Below, in pieces: positions 52,809 through 61,621 of a stretch of 64,000 nt of DNA; position 1 is the stretch's first letter, and each line of letters starts with the position of its first letter. The notes under the pieces were generated by a model. That model saw only the letters and a list, made by a program, of their open reading frames with translations. It was not told where the DNA came from and did no database searches. The position numbers and the translations under genes are program-made. The stretch is from Thalassotalea euphylliae (GTDB taxonomy: Bacteria > Pseudomonadota > Gammaproteobacteria > Enterobacterales > Alteromonadaceae), in assembly GCF_003390335.1 (NCBI RefSeq), contig NZ_QUOU01000001.1, forward strand, positions 3,720,001-3,784,000, given 5' to 3'.

Positions 52809-53831
52809 TTAACCACCCAGTGCCTGGCGATATACGGTTTCAATTTGCGGTACCACTGCTGACGTTGAGAACTTATCGAGAATGGTTTTTCGCGCGTTTT
52901 GCGCAATCAGTTTGAAACGACTTTGGCTAAGCTGCATAACTTGCGTTAGCGCCGCAATAAACTGGCTCGGCTCATGACCTTCAACCAACCAACCGTTATT
53001 GCCATGATCAATCAAACTCGGCAAACCGCCAACGGCATAGCTGACAACGGGAATACCGTGCGCCATGGCTTCTAACGCCACTAAGGGTAGCCCCTCAGCT
53101 CGGCTGGTAATGCACAGTACTTTGATATCTTGCCAGTGCGGTAACATCGATGGCACTTGCCCCAGCAAGCACATATTAAGTGGTTTACATTTGTCCAGCG
53201 AAGAGAACTGAGGGCCTGCGCCGTACATGGCAAAAATATGCTCTGGCATTGATGCTGCCACTTTCACGAATGTGTCTGGGCCTTTCTCAGCGCTAAAACG
53301 CCCGACAAATGCCAATTGACGGCCGCCAAACGAGACATTTTTCGTTGTCGCTGGTTCGACAAAATTCTGAATAACATCGCTGCTGATACCGAGCTCTCTG
53401 GCAATGGGCTGAGACACACTAATACACTGATGCCCTTTGGCACTGATGCGATCTAGCCAGCGATAAAAGCGAATTTTAAGACTGCCGCGCTCACCCGCAT
53501 GAAAGGTTGAAACAACCGCTTTATCTTGCATGCGGCAAACAAAGCGACCGATGATGCCGGCTTTATAGCCATGAGTGTGAACCACATCGACCGAGAGCTT
53601 GTCGAGCGTGTTATAAAGCTCTACTACCCCGCCACTAAGTTTAATGGTTTTGGCTCTTAGCTTAGGGTTAGCATCAAACACCGGATGCTCCCCATAATTT
53701 GCCATTAGCACGATTAACACCCTGTGCCCTGACTGCTCTAATCCCAAAGCCAAATTGGCAATATGACTTTCTATGCCGCCAAAACTGCGGCTGTCAGCCA
53801 ACAGAGCGATATTTAGCGAAGAACGACTCAT
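52809..53831 (-). CDS. GT4-type glycosyltransferase, first gene of the biosynthetic unit (SypH-like)
   Basis: A 340-residue glycosyltransferase. The start at ATG 53831 is preferred because AAGGTG precedes it by seven bases and the sequence then opens with the usual strand and S-F-G-G-I-E-S-H; longer frames start with TTG or an ATG without a ribosome binding site. The C-terminal half has F-V-G-R-F-S-A-E-K-G-P and E-G-L-P-L-V-A-L-E-A-M-A-H-G-I-P-V-V. It is first in the seven-gene minus-strand set, behind a 514-bp control region that also faces the sigma-54 activator gene. Confidence 0.87.
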   Translation of the reverse strand: MSRSSLNIALLADSRSFGGIESHIANLALGLEQSGHRVLIVLMANYGEHPVFDANPKLRAKTIKLSGGVVELYNTLDKLSVDVVHTHGYKAGIIGRFVCRMQDKAVVSTFHAGERGSLKIRFYRWLDRISAKGHQCISVSQPIARELGISSDVIQNFVEPATTKNVSFGGRQLAFVGRFSAEKGPDTFVKVAASMPEHIFAMYGAGPQFSSLDKCKPLNMCLLGQVPSMLPHWQDIKVLCITSRAEGLPLVALEAMAHGIPVVSYAVGGLPSLIDHGNNGWLVEGHEPSQFIAALTQVMQLSQSRFKLIAQNARKTILDKFSTSAVVPQIETVYRQALGG

Positions 53832-53941
53832 GATATTCACCTTATGTTGCATCCTAGCGATTTTAAGTGAGTAACAGCACAATACGCGCCAATATATTTT
53901 TCTATTAATTTACAAATAGTTAAACATCTATACCTTCAGCG

Positions 53942-53996
53942 ATTTGCAAACTGCAACGCTGTAATAAGTGAGCGGTGTTAAATATTTGCAAGCTGC
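53942..53996. promoter_or_regulatory. Pair of direct repeats upstream of the polysaccharide unit
   Basis: ATTTGCAAACTGC (53942-53954) and ATTTGCAAGCTGC (53984-53996) differ at one base and start 42 bp apart, on the same face of the helix. They lie 111-165 bp upstream of the first glycosyltransferase start, the distance typical for enhancer sites of sigma-54 activators. Confidence 0.45.
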
Positions 53997-54161
53997 TAAA
54001 TTTTTTGGAAGGTTAACGTTAAATAAGCAAAATGATGCAAAGCCAATCGCTTAACAAACCAATCACTAGACAGCCCCCAACCAGCTTGCTGGCGAGCGCT
54101 CTAAGGTTTGGGATATACGTAGCGACATTTTGAATGTAATGGCGCTTTGGCCTGTTAAGAT

Positions 54162-54218
54162 TCGACTGAGTGTTGACGCTGTCACATAGCATAAAGCGCC
54201 AACTGCATCCTCAGTCGA
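54162..54218. repeat. Long imperfect hairpin downstream of the sigma-54 activator gene
   Basis: TCGACTGAG (54162-54170) pairs perfectly with CTCAGTCGA (54210-54218). Inside it GTTGACGCT (54172-54180) pairs with AGCGCCAAC (54195-54203) with one mismatch. The 57-nt structure has no adjacent T-run on either strand. Confidence 0.6.
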
Positions 54219-54345
54219 CGCTCGTGTTTCGCTTGAATGCCAGCTTTACTGCCAGTCTCGAAGAATTTACGCAATCCTTTACGCTTAAACGGTTTGCTCA
54301 CTACGATAATTAGCGCTTGCTATACAAAACGCATCAATTAAGCCG

Positions 54346-55860
54346 TTACTCATCCCAAGACTGTTTTTTGCGATATATGGTTGACGGACTGACATCTAAT
54401 AGCGCAGCGGCTTTAGGAATATTGCCGTCACAAGCGTCAATGGCTTGCTCTATCGCCTGCTTTTCTGCCAGCCACAGTGGCATGATGTCAGCAACATTAG
54501 GGGCTTTGGTTTCAGCGCCTGTTGCATGAATAGTTGCGCCATTGCTCGCCGTACCTTCGTGTACCTGAGCGTGATCTGCGGTTATTAATGGTGCGCTTTC
54601 AAGTACAGGACTTTCAGCTGCACTCATCGGCTGTACTGATTGAGTAAAGCTTGTCGCTAGCTTTGCTGTACCCAGTGCTAATTGGTTTAATGGCGCCGGT
54701 AGCATATCGGCAGTAACCGCTTCTCCATTGTTGAGTACCACCAAATTGCGAATGACATTCTCCAGCTCTCTGACATTGCCCGGCCAGCTATGCGATAAGA
54801 AAACGTGTTCAGCATCGGCAGCAAAACGGTTAAATGCCTTACCCTCTTCATTACTGATCGCATGCAAGAATTTTTTCGCAATTTGCAATATGTCATTGCC
54901 GCGCTCACGCAGTGCAGGCAGTGTTACGGGAATAACATGCAGTCGGTAATATAAATCTTCGCGAAAACGCCCCGCTTGCACTTCTTTTAACGGGTCGCGG
55001 TTGGTTGCACAAACAAAGCGTACATCGACTTTTTCTTGCTTACTTGAGCCAACTTTTTGGAAGGTGCCTGACTGAATAAAGCGCAGAATCTTGCTCTGTA
55101 AATCCAAGTCCATTTCGCATAGTTCATCAAGGAATAAGGTGCCGCCATCTGCCATGGCTGCTGCACCTTTGCGCTCTGCTGAAGCGCCAGTAAACGCGCC
55201 TTTCACATGCCCGAAAATTTCACTTTCCATCAAATCTTTTGGAATCGCCGCACAGTTAAGGGCAACGAAAGGTTTGTCCTTACGAGCACTTAATTGATGC
55301 ACCGCTTCGGCACCTAGCTCTTTACCTGTACCGCTTTCACCAGTAATAAATACGGTTGCATTACTTGGCGCGGCACTTTCAATGATGCGATAAACCCCTT
55401 GCATCGCCATTGACGAGCCGATGAAGCCGCAAAAGTCTTGCCGGTCTAACTCGCGATATTCATCAATAATCTGGCTCATTTGTTGATTTTTGATGGCATT
55501 GCGTAAAGTGATCAGCAATCGCTTGGGTTCAACAGGCTTACTGATAAAGTCGAATGCGCCATACTTCATCGCGTCTACGGCAATATCAACCGAGCCATGA
55601 GCGGTTAGCACGACAACGGCAATAGGTAAATTTTGCTTGTGAATATATTTTAAAATATCCATGCCAGACATATCTGGCAAGTTTAAATCGAGCAGCAGGA
55701 TTCGCGGGCATTCAGTGTTGATAATGTCAAGCGCCGCTTGGCCATTACCAGCCATCAATAAATCGTAGGGTTCTTTCGATAAGAAGCCAGCATAAATCGC
55801 TGATAAGGTTGGGCTGTCTTCAAGCAGCAGAATTTGTGTTTTTTCCGTCACAGACTTCAT
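54346..55860 (-). CDS. sypG: Sigma-54-dependent response regulator, SypG/LuxO-type
   Basis: A 504-residue transcription activator. The receiver (1-125) has phosphoacceptor Asp58 in L-L-D-L-N-L-P. The AAA+ domain carries Walker A G-E-S-G-T-G-K-E (174-181) and the sigma-54 contact loop G-A-F-T-G-A (221-226), with G-G-T-L-F-L-D-E as Walker B. A variable linker of about 60 residues precedes the C-terminal Fis-type helix-turn-helix (N-I-P-K-A-A-A-L-L-D-V-S-P-S-T-I-Y-R). In Vibrio fischeri, SypG activates the syp polysaccharide genes with sigma-54. Here it lies directly before the polysaccharide genes and is the probable activator. Confidence 0.87.
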   Translation of the reverse strand: MKSVTEKTQILLLEDSPTLSAIYAGFLSKEPYDLLMAGNGQAALDIINTECPRILLLDLNLPDMSGMDILKYIHKQNLPIAVVVLTAHGSVDIAVDAMKYGAFDFISKPVEPKRLLITLRNAIKNQQMSQIIDEYRELDRQDFCGFIGSSMAMQGVYRIIESAAPSNATVFITGESGTGKELGAEAVHQLSARKDKPFVALNCAAIPKDLMESEIFGHVKGAFTGASAERKGAAAMADGGTLFLDELCEMDLDLQSKILRFIQSGTFQKVGSSKQEKVDVRFVCATNRDPLKEVQAGRFREDLYYRLHVIPVTLPALRERGNDILQIAKKFLHAISNEEGKAFNRFAADAEHVFLSHSWPGNVRELENVIRNLVVLNNGEAVTADMLPAPLNQLALGTAKLATSFTQSVQPMSAAESPVLESAPLITADHAQVHEGTASNGATIHATGAETKAPNVADIMPLWLAEKQAIEQAIDACDGNIPKAAALLDVSPSTIYRKKQSWDE

Positions 55861-55961
55861 TCCTTGGCAAGTAACACGCCCCCTAACTCTAAGCTAGGTC
55901 GCTGTTAAACACCATAAAAATTTCGCCTGAAAGTGCGGGAAAAGTGATGAATTGAGCTTTA

Positions 55962-56226
55962 ATACCAATTGAAATAAATACTTAATCATTCAGCGAGAAT
56001 TAAAAGGCTTAGAGGCAAGGCATTGATTGCAGAGAATGGTCGCTCCCTTGTCAAAATCAATAACGCCGCATATGAGCCTTTTAAACTCGCCCTTGGGAGC
56101 GTGTCAGCGTCGCGATAACTGCGCCAAATTGATGAGATGTAGAATAACTATATCAACAAAAATTTGACTTGCTCTCCCACCGCTGACAGCGCTCTGAATT
56201 GATCAATTAATTAATTCAATTGGTAT
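55962..56226. mobile_element. MITE-like repeat element, 265 bp
   Basis: Terminal inverted repeats ATACCAATTGAA (55962-55973) and TTCAATTGGTAT (56215-56226). The match continues imperfectly for about 32 bp into the element. A possible 3-bp TAA target duplication flanks it if the ends are taken as TACC and GGTA. Internal inverted repeats (AAAAGGCT/AGCCTTTT and CGCTCCC/GGGAGCG) fold the element into a long cruciform. It carries no open reading frame. It occupies most of the 381-bp gap between the SypG-like and SypE-like genes (55861-56241). Confidence 0.75.
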
Positions 56227-56241
56227 AAATCATTCATGCAG

Positions 56242-57999
56242 TTAAATTTTCGCCAACATCAGCAATGTCACGTCATCATCAAACGCAAGGCAAAGCGATT
56301 GAAAATAACCAAAACTATGCTCCATAACCTCATCTAGCCTCGAGTATTGCTGCTTGATGATTGCGAACTGCGCAAATAAGGCGTTTGGCGTCATCCCATC
56401 AGGTAAGCAATCGGTTAAGCCATCGGTAAACAGCACTAACTGCTCACCGGTTTGCATTGGCACATAGCTCGATTGGTATGAAAGATCCGGACACACGCCA
56501 GCAAGTGCTCCTCCGACATTAAGAACGGCGTACATTGATTCGTGTTTACTTGTGTCGTGATTGTTTTTGTGCCTGGCGTTTTGATTGCTCATCAGCACGG
56601 GTGGTGGGTGGCCTGCACAAGCAACTTCTACCCCTTGCTTATCAATTAGCAGCGCCACATAAGTAAACATACTCGTGCTTAACAACTCGTCTTCGAATAA
56701 CTTGTTGGACAGGGCTGCCATCATTTCAGTTAATGCAAAGGAAGCTGTTTGTTGATACGTATTTTGTTGGTTTTGCGCCAAGCCGGAAAAAAATCCGGCA
56801 AAAAAGCCACTGAAACTGTGAGCAAATAACTTGGCCTGTGCGTCATGCCCCATAACATCAGCCAGAATCAATAAGGTTTTGTCACCAATGGCTTGTTGAT
56901 AAATAAAGTCTCCTCCACCTGTCATGGGGGATATCGACCGCACGCCGGCTTGATAGCCATCAATCGTATTGTTAACTTGAGGTTTGAGCGATTGATTTAA
57001 CGCATTGTCGAGTGATCGGTTTAGCGTGTCGGCTCGCTCGGCCTCAAGCTGCTGATGACGAATTAACGCCCGTTCAACAGACAAGCGCAATTTCGCTTTT
57101 TGTATCGGTTTTAACAGATAATTATCGATACCTAAGTGGTTCGCCTGCATTTCAACATCGAAGTCGTCTTGGGCGGTTAAAAATATAAACGGCACCTGCG
57201 CCAAGTGCGGATGGTCAGCTAGCCTTTTTTTAAGGGCTAAGCCATCTAAATTGGGCATCGCAATGTCCGATATAACCAAGTCGAATGCAGGTATTGGCGA
57301 CAGTGCAGCGGCCGAACTTGGGCTATCTTGCTGAAATGCTGCAAGAAACGCTAATCCATCGGCAAACATAGTGACTTCGTAGTGCGCAGGTAAATAACCT
57401 TTTATCAGCTCGCGCATCATAGGCTCATCTTCTACGATGGCGACGTGCACGGTTTTGCGCTGCGTTGCTTGGTAAGGTAAAGAAAAGGTGAATACGTTGG
57501 TGATCTGATCGCCTAACGCCGCTGTTGAAATTTTCTGTTGGTATGCACAATCGGCAAATAACTTAAAAATAATGCCCAACCCCATACCTGATTCGCCAAA
57601 GCTTAGAGTAATTTGGTCTGTGCTTTTTGTTTGAGTTGAGCTTTCTAATTGAGCTGCGCTCGGCATTTCGCCTGTCATTTGTGCTTGGTGTTCGCTAAAA
57701 GCCTGAAAGTAAGTACTGTTATCCTCAATACTTATTACAATTCGTTGTTCTAGTGATGGCTGTGCCTCATTACCCTCAATATTTTTGATTTGTGAGATAA
57801 CAAGTTTTACAAAACTGGCAGGGTGTTTAGCGTGCTTGACAATATTAGTCGTCCACTCAGAGATTGCCAGTTTCACTTTATTGATTTGGGCGCCATCAAT
57901 GCCGAGCTTAGCTAACACTTTGGCGGTTGCATCGCGCAGTGTTTTAATTTCATCAAGTGACGCAGGGCGCGTAAGTGTAAGCAATACAATCTGTGGCAT
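56242..57999 (-). CDS. sypE: SypE-like regulator: RsbW-type kinase, receiver and PP2C phosphatase
   Basis: A 585-residue three-domain protein. Residues 1-175 are an RsbW-like GHKL ATPase (S-E-W-T-T-N-I-V-K-H-A, Glu48 and Asn52; G-box E-S-G-M-G-L-G at 136-142). Residues 183-310 form a receiver (Asp245 in I-S-D-I-A-M-P, Lys298). The C-terminal part is a PP2C/SpoIIE phosphatase (G-G-G-D-F at 361-365 and A-D-V-M-G-H-D at 380-386). This exact order, kinase-receiver-phosphatase, is that of Vibrio fischeri SypE, which phosphorylates or dephosphorylates the STAS protein SypA. No STAS gene is in the window; sypA would be expected just beyond the right end, before the OmpA-like gene. Confidence 0.87.
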   Translation of the reverse strand: MPQIVLLTLTRPASLDEIKTLRDATAKVLAKLGIDGAQINKVKLAISEWTTNIVKHAKHPASFVKLVISQIKNIEGNEAQPSLEQRIVISIEDNSTYFQAFSEHQAQMTGEMPSAAQLESSTQTKSTDQITLSFGESGMGLGIIFKLFADCAYQQKISTAALGDQITNVFTFSLPYQATQRKTVHVAIVEDEPMMRELIKGYLPAHYEVTMFADGLAFLAAFQQDSPSSAAALSPIPAFDLVISDIAMPNLDGLALKKRLADHPHLAQVPFIFLTAQDDFDVEMQANHLGIDNYLLKPIQKAKLRLSVERALIRHQQLEAERADTLNRSLDNALNQSLKPQVNNTIDGYQAGVRSISPMTGGGDFIYQQAIGDKTLLILADVMGHDAQAKLFAHSFSGFFAGFFSGLAQNQQNTYQQTASFALTEMMAALSNKLFEDELLSTSMFTYVALLIDKQGVEVACAGHPPPVLMSNQNARHKNNHDTSKHESMYAVLNVGGALAGVCPDLSYQSSYVPMQTGEQLVLFTDGLTDCLPDGMTPNALFAQFAIIKQQYSRLDEVMEHSFGYFQSLCLAFDDDVTLLMLAKI

Positions 58000-58088
58000 T
58001 TAAGGCTACTCAGTTTAGTTGTTGAACGTAGTTATATGTCTAGCGGCAAGACTCATTGTGGCTCTAGTGCGGGTTAATAAGTCAGGTC

Positions 58089-60767
58089 TCAACCCGCACT
58101 GTGGCCAAGATAATCTTGCTCTAGTGCCTGTAATGCCAGTACTGCCGACTCAGAAACTTGCTCGACTAAGCTAATCGTCGCGTCTGATAGTTGCCCATTG
58201 CTTGGTTGACGCTGACACACGTGCTCAAGCTGTTTAGCTAGTTCGCCAAGTCCTATGGCACCAACACTGGCTGCACTGCTTTTGATGGCATGCGCTTCTT
58301 TTTCAATTTGACTCGCATCGGCTTTAATTTGCGCTTGCTCAATAACCGCAATACGGCGTCGTGTTTCATCAACAAAGAGATGCAGTACGCGTTGAAAAAT
58401 CTCTTCTCCAGTATCCACTAACAGTTGGTCGATAATCGGTTTTTCAATGATTTTCTTATCAGCTGCCGACTTAGGCGATGCGCTCAGTGCCGCGCTATGC
58501 TGAGTGATTGGCGATGGTTCTCGCTTAGTTGCTACAGTTGTTTTGGCATTTGTTTCGGCATTGGTTTCGGCATTGATTTCGACAGTGCTTGTTAAATTGG
58601 CTTGTTCTCTGTCTGAGTTAGCAACTGTGTTTGATAACGACTGCTGTTGACGTATTTGTTCAAAATAGCTGTATATTTTTAACAGTAGCTGCTCTCTGTT
58701 AATTGGCTTTTCAACAAACTCGTTCATGCCCGCCGCAAAGCAATGCTGCATATCATCTTTAGTGACATTAGCTGTCATTGCCCAAATAGGCAACTGCTTA
58801 AACTGCGGTGATTTACTGCGAATAATACGACATGCCTGTGCACCATCCATCACGGGCATCGACAAATCCATCAGCACCAAGGCATAGCGCTCGCATTCCA
58901 CTTGTTTCACCGCCTCGGCACCATTATTGGCAATATCCACTTGGTAACCAGCGCGCTCAAGCATAGTTGTTATCACCAGTTGGTTAGGCAAGCTGTCTTC
59001 TACCACTAAAATGCGCTCGCCATGCCCGGTTAAGTTATCGCAAGGCCCAGGCTCGATATCTTTCTTGGAAACCGCCTGCCCTAGCACTAAGGCCATCAGC
59101 TCACTGGGGGATGCTAGCCAGCGCGTTTCGCCTTCGTTAAAGAGCAGCACCTCGTCATAAGTGTTGTCCTCTTGCTCCTGACGTTGTAATTGGTGTTGTA
59201 AAGGACTTTGCGGATTAGCTTGTAGCGAGGCTAATTGCTGAATAACTTGGCTACCGCCACTAGAATCACGAACAAAATCTACCTGACATTGCCATAAATG
59301 CAGCTGTTTTTTTATCGCATTTTCATAGAAGGGGCTAAAATTCACAAACGTCATTTGCTTGTGAGTCAGAGACTCGCTAGCCACTAGTGGCTGGGTGTAA
59401 TGCTGATGAGGAATCACCACCAAAAACGTACTGCCTTCCCCTTCTTTTGAGCCAACTCTAATTTCACCGCCCATCAATTCCGCCAGTTGTTTGGTGATCG
59501 CTAAGCCAAGCCCGGTCCCCTCAAACTGGCGCTTATAGGAAGAATCAGCCTGTACAAACTTCTTGAACAACTTAGAGATATCTTCATTTTTAATACCTAC
59601 GCCAGTGTCTCTGACTTCACACTGAAGGACGCTATCGTTGGCATAAATACTGACCTCAACTCCGCCGTGTTGGGTAAATTTAATCGCATTGGCGATCAGG
59701 TTGATCAGGATCTGCTTTACCCGTTGCTCGTCTAACATCAATTGACTAGATAGCTGTGGCGACAGACAAAACATCAGGCCAATGCCTTTCTCTTTCGCGC
59801 GCTCAATAAAGAGGCTGTGTAAATCGTCAACGAGATCTAGGGTATTAAATTCATGCGGCGTCAGTTGCAGTTTACCTGCTTCTATTTTGGAGAAGTCCAG
59901 AATGTCGTTCACCAGTGTCGACAACGACTCGCCAGCAGTTAAGGCGTTGTTTAGCAGCTGTCGTTGATGGTCATCTAATGCAGTACTGGTCAATAACTCC
60001 ATCGAGCCCAACATCGCATTCATCGGCGTGCGAATTTCATGACTCATTACGGCTAAAAAGTTACTTTTTTCTTGCGAGCCAGAATCGGCAGCAAGTTTGG
60101 CTTGCTCTAATTCGTGGTACAAATGATTGACACGACTGCGCATTAAATTGCGTGTTTGTATTGCTTGCTGCAACGTAAGGATCAGCTGCTCACTGTCCCA
60201 CGGTTTTTCAATAAAACTCCAAATTCGCCCTTTGTTAATGGCCGACATCACTAACTCTGAATCGGCATTGCCAGTTAGCATAATACGAATAGTCTCAGGA
60301 TAGTTCGCCGCAACCTCAGACAAAAACGTCACCCCGTCCATCTCTGGCATTCGCATGTCAGAGACAATAATATCGATGTTTTGCTGGGCAATAATTTCCA
60401 ACGCTTTTAATGGACTTGTGACAAACTCAAAATGCGCAGCAATATTGCGTGTTAAGCGCTTAATCGCAGCCAAAATGGCACGTTCGTCATCGACAAAAAG
60501 TATGCGAACAGGTGCCTGATTAGCTTCGACAGATGATGTTTCGCCTGTTTGATTTAGCGGGTTTGGCGGACTTGGCTGGTTTAGCTGTTTTATTGGCTTG
60601 TGTGATGCCGCGTCATTCAATCGTTCGTGGCGCGATAGCTTGTTATCCGACATATTGCTCACCTCATGATCACCATCTCTGCCGTATTCGTTACTACCTT
60701 CCTGACTACTTTTGTTAGTAAAAGGCGCGCAGTGCTTATGCTCTGTTTTTCGGTCAAATAACGTCAT
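58089..60767 (-). CDS. Soluble hybrid histidine kinase with two receivers and Hpt (SypF-like position)
   Basis: An 892-residue phosphorelay protein with no transmembrane segment. Order: N-terminal receiver (about 86-205, Asp137 in V-S-D-M-R-M-P), short coiled coil, HisKA (His243 in S-H-E-I-R-T-P-M), HATPase (N-L-I-A-N-A-I-K-F, D-T-G-V-G-I, G-T-G-L-G-L-A), a second receiver (about 585-705, Asp634 in M-D-L-S-M-P), and a C-terminal Hpt (His826 in A-H-A-I-K-S-S-A). GGGA precedes the ATG at 60767. It should relay phosphate H243-D634-H826 to a separate regulator, plausibly the sigma-54 activator. The N-terminal receiver means it listens to another kinase. V. fischeri SypF shares HisKA-HATPase-REC-Hpt but has membrane helices. 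Confidence 0.86.
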   Translation of the reverse strand: MTLFDRKTEHKHCAPFTNKSSQEGSNEYGRDGDHEVSNMSDNKLSRHERLNDAASHKPIKQLNQPSPPNPLNQTGETSSVEANQAPVRILFVDDERAILAAIKRLTRNIAAHFEFVTSPLKALEIIAQQNIDIIVSDMRMPEMDGVTFLSEVAANYPETIRIMLTGNADSELVMSAINKGRIWSFIEKPWDSEQLILTLQQAIQTRNLMRSRVNHLYHELEQAKLAADSGSQEKSNFLAVMSHEIRTPMNAMLGSMELLTSTALDDHQRQLLNNALTAGESLSTLVNDILDFSKIEAGKLQLTPHEFNTLDLVDDLHSLFIERAKEKGIGLMFCLSPQLSSQLMLDEQRVKQILINLIANAIKFTQHGGVEVSIYANDSVLQCEVRDTGVGIKNEDISKLFKKFVQADSSYKRQFEGTGLGLAITKQLAELMGGEIRVGSKEGEGSTFLVVIPHQHYTQPLVASESLTHKQMTFVNFSPFYENAIKKQLHLWQCQVDFVRDSSGGSQVIQQLASLQANPQSPLQHQLQRQEQEDNTYDEVLLFNEGETRWLASPSELMALVLGQAVSKKDIEPGPCDNLTGHGERILVVEDSLPNQLVITTMLERAGYQVDIANNGAEAVKQVECERYALVLMDLSMPVMDGAQACRIIRSKSPQFKQLPIWAMTANVTKDDMQHCFAAGMNEFVEKPINREQLLLKIYSYFEQIRQQQSLSNTVANSDREQANLTSTVEINAETNAETNAKTTVATKREPSPITQHSAALSASPKSAADKKIIEKPIIDQLLVDTGEEIFQRVLHLFVDETRRRIAVIEQAQIKADASQIEKEAHAIKSSAASVGAIGLGELAKQLEHVCQRQPSNGQLSDATISLVEQVSESAVLALQALEQDYLGHSAG

Positions 60768-60778
60768 CGTAATTCCCT

Positions 60779-61621
60779 TTATACAGCTACGTTTAACATT
60801 ACTACATCCGCTAATTTGGCTCTTAGCTTACGCATCAGGTTCGGTAGCCAAGGATCAAGCTTGTAGGTTTCACGGATCATTTCAGCCAGTAGCGATGGAT
60901 TGGTTTTATCGTTAATCACAGTGCCAACAATATTTACCTGTTTTGCCACCAACTTTTCAATTCCCTCTTCTATTAGATTAGCAGGAGTTTTGCCCGCCTC
61001 GACGACCAATACTGCGCCATCGCACATTTGGCAAACCGTATCTGCAGGAATGTTGTGTTGATTTAGCATAGCCAGCGATGCGGTGTCAAAAACGATACAA
61101 TCAAATTCATTCAACCAATGGTGAATGGCGCTACTTAACAGGCTCGCCTCGCGGTATTGGTTGATTAGAGCGACATTGCCACTTACCGCCAGCACACTGT
61201 AGCCTTGTTCATTCAGCGAAAAAGTACCATTTTTATCACCATTACTGGCGGCCTCATGATCTTTGTGAGAGGCTTCTTGGCACTGGCTGCTTTCATTTAC
61301 TTGAACAGTAGACGCCTGTTTTTGCACAGCATCTAAGCGCGCCTTTAACACAGGGTTGAAGGTATTAAGTTCCACTAGCAGCACCTTTTTACCGGCTGCT
61401 TGTGCGCGTTTTACCAAGGCTTCGGCCAAGGTTGATTTGCCTTCCCCCGGAGCGGCCGAAGTCACCGCTAACGTGCGATAATTAGCCCCTAAGGTTTGGC
61501 TGTAAACCGCTTCAACTTCCGCATAGTGACAGGGTAGATCGTGGCAAGGTAAGTCATGACAGGGTAGATCGTCGCAAGCTAAGTTGTTGCTAGATAAATT
61601 GTGGCTAGGTGAAGTCATCAT
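60779..61621 (-). CDS. CpsD-like P-loop ATPase of polysaccharide export (SypD-like)
   Basis: A 280-residue protein of the CpsD/BY-kinase ATPase family. Walker A is S-A-A-P-G-E-G-K-S-T near 57-66. The Walker A' position, normally D-x-D, is V-E-L-N-T-F-N, and the Walker B-like segment is V-F-D-T-A. There is no C-terminal tyrosine cluster. These changes suggest a non-kinase ATPase or an inactive regulator of chain length rather than a true tyrosine kinase. The first 30 residues hold five pentapeptide repeats, [SC]-[HND]-[DN]-L-[PAS]. It ends 11 bp before the hybrid kinase gene and begins directly at the end of the SLBB gene, so it belongs to the export part of the locus. Confidence 0.8.
   Translation of the reverse strand: MMTSPSHNLSSNNLACDDLPCHDLPCHDLPCHYAEVEAVYSQTLGANYRTLAVTSAAPGEGKSTLAEALVKRAQAAGKKVLLVELNTFNPVLKARLDAVQKQASTVQVNESSQCQEASHKDHEAASNGDKNGTFSLNEQGYSVLAVSGNVALINQYREASLLSSAIHHWLNEFDCIVFDTASLAMLNQHNIPADTVCQMCDGAVLVVEAGKTPANLIEEGIEKLVAKQVNIVGTVINDKTNPSLLAEMIRETYKLDPWLPNLMRKLRAKLADVVMLNVAV
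61532..61606. repeat. Five degenerate 15-bp tandem repeats at the 5' end of the CpsD-like gene
   Basis: The units encode S-H-N-L-S, S-N-N-L-A, C-D-D-L-P, C-H-D-L-P and C-H-D-L-P (residues 6-30). Adjacent copies nearest the core domain are most alike, which points to recent in-frame duplication. Loss or gain of 15 bp would keep the frame. Confidence 0.85.

Larger units (their letters stand above)
53832..54345. other. Control region between the polysaccharide genes and the sigma-54 activator gene
   Basis: A 514-bp stretch without a convincing gene. It contains two direct repeats, ATTTGCAA[A/G]CTGC at 53942-53954 and 53984-53996, spaced 42 bp (four helical turns). It also contains a long imperfect hairpin at 54162-54218. 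No canonical sigma-54 element (TGGCAC-N5-TTGC) was found on the minus strand, though the neighbouring activator would predict one. Confidence 0.6.

Noticed and set aside
54172..54203. Possible integron attC-like site (GTT...AAC) in the nested hairpin
   Set aside because: The GTT and AAC cores are in the reverse order to R'' and R' of attC sites, and no integrase or cassette array is present.
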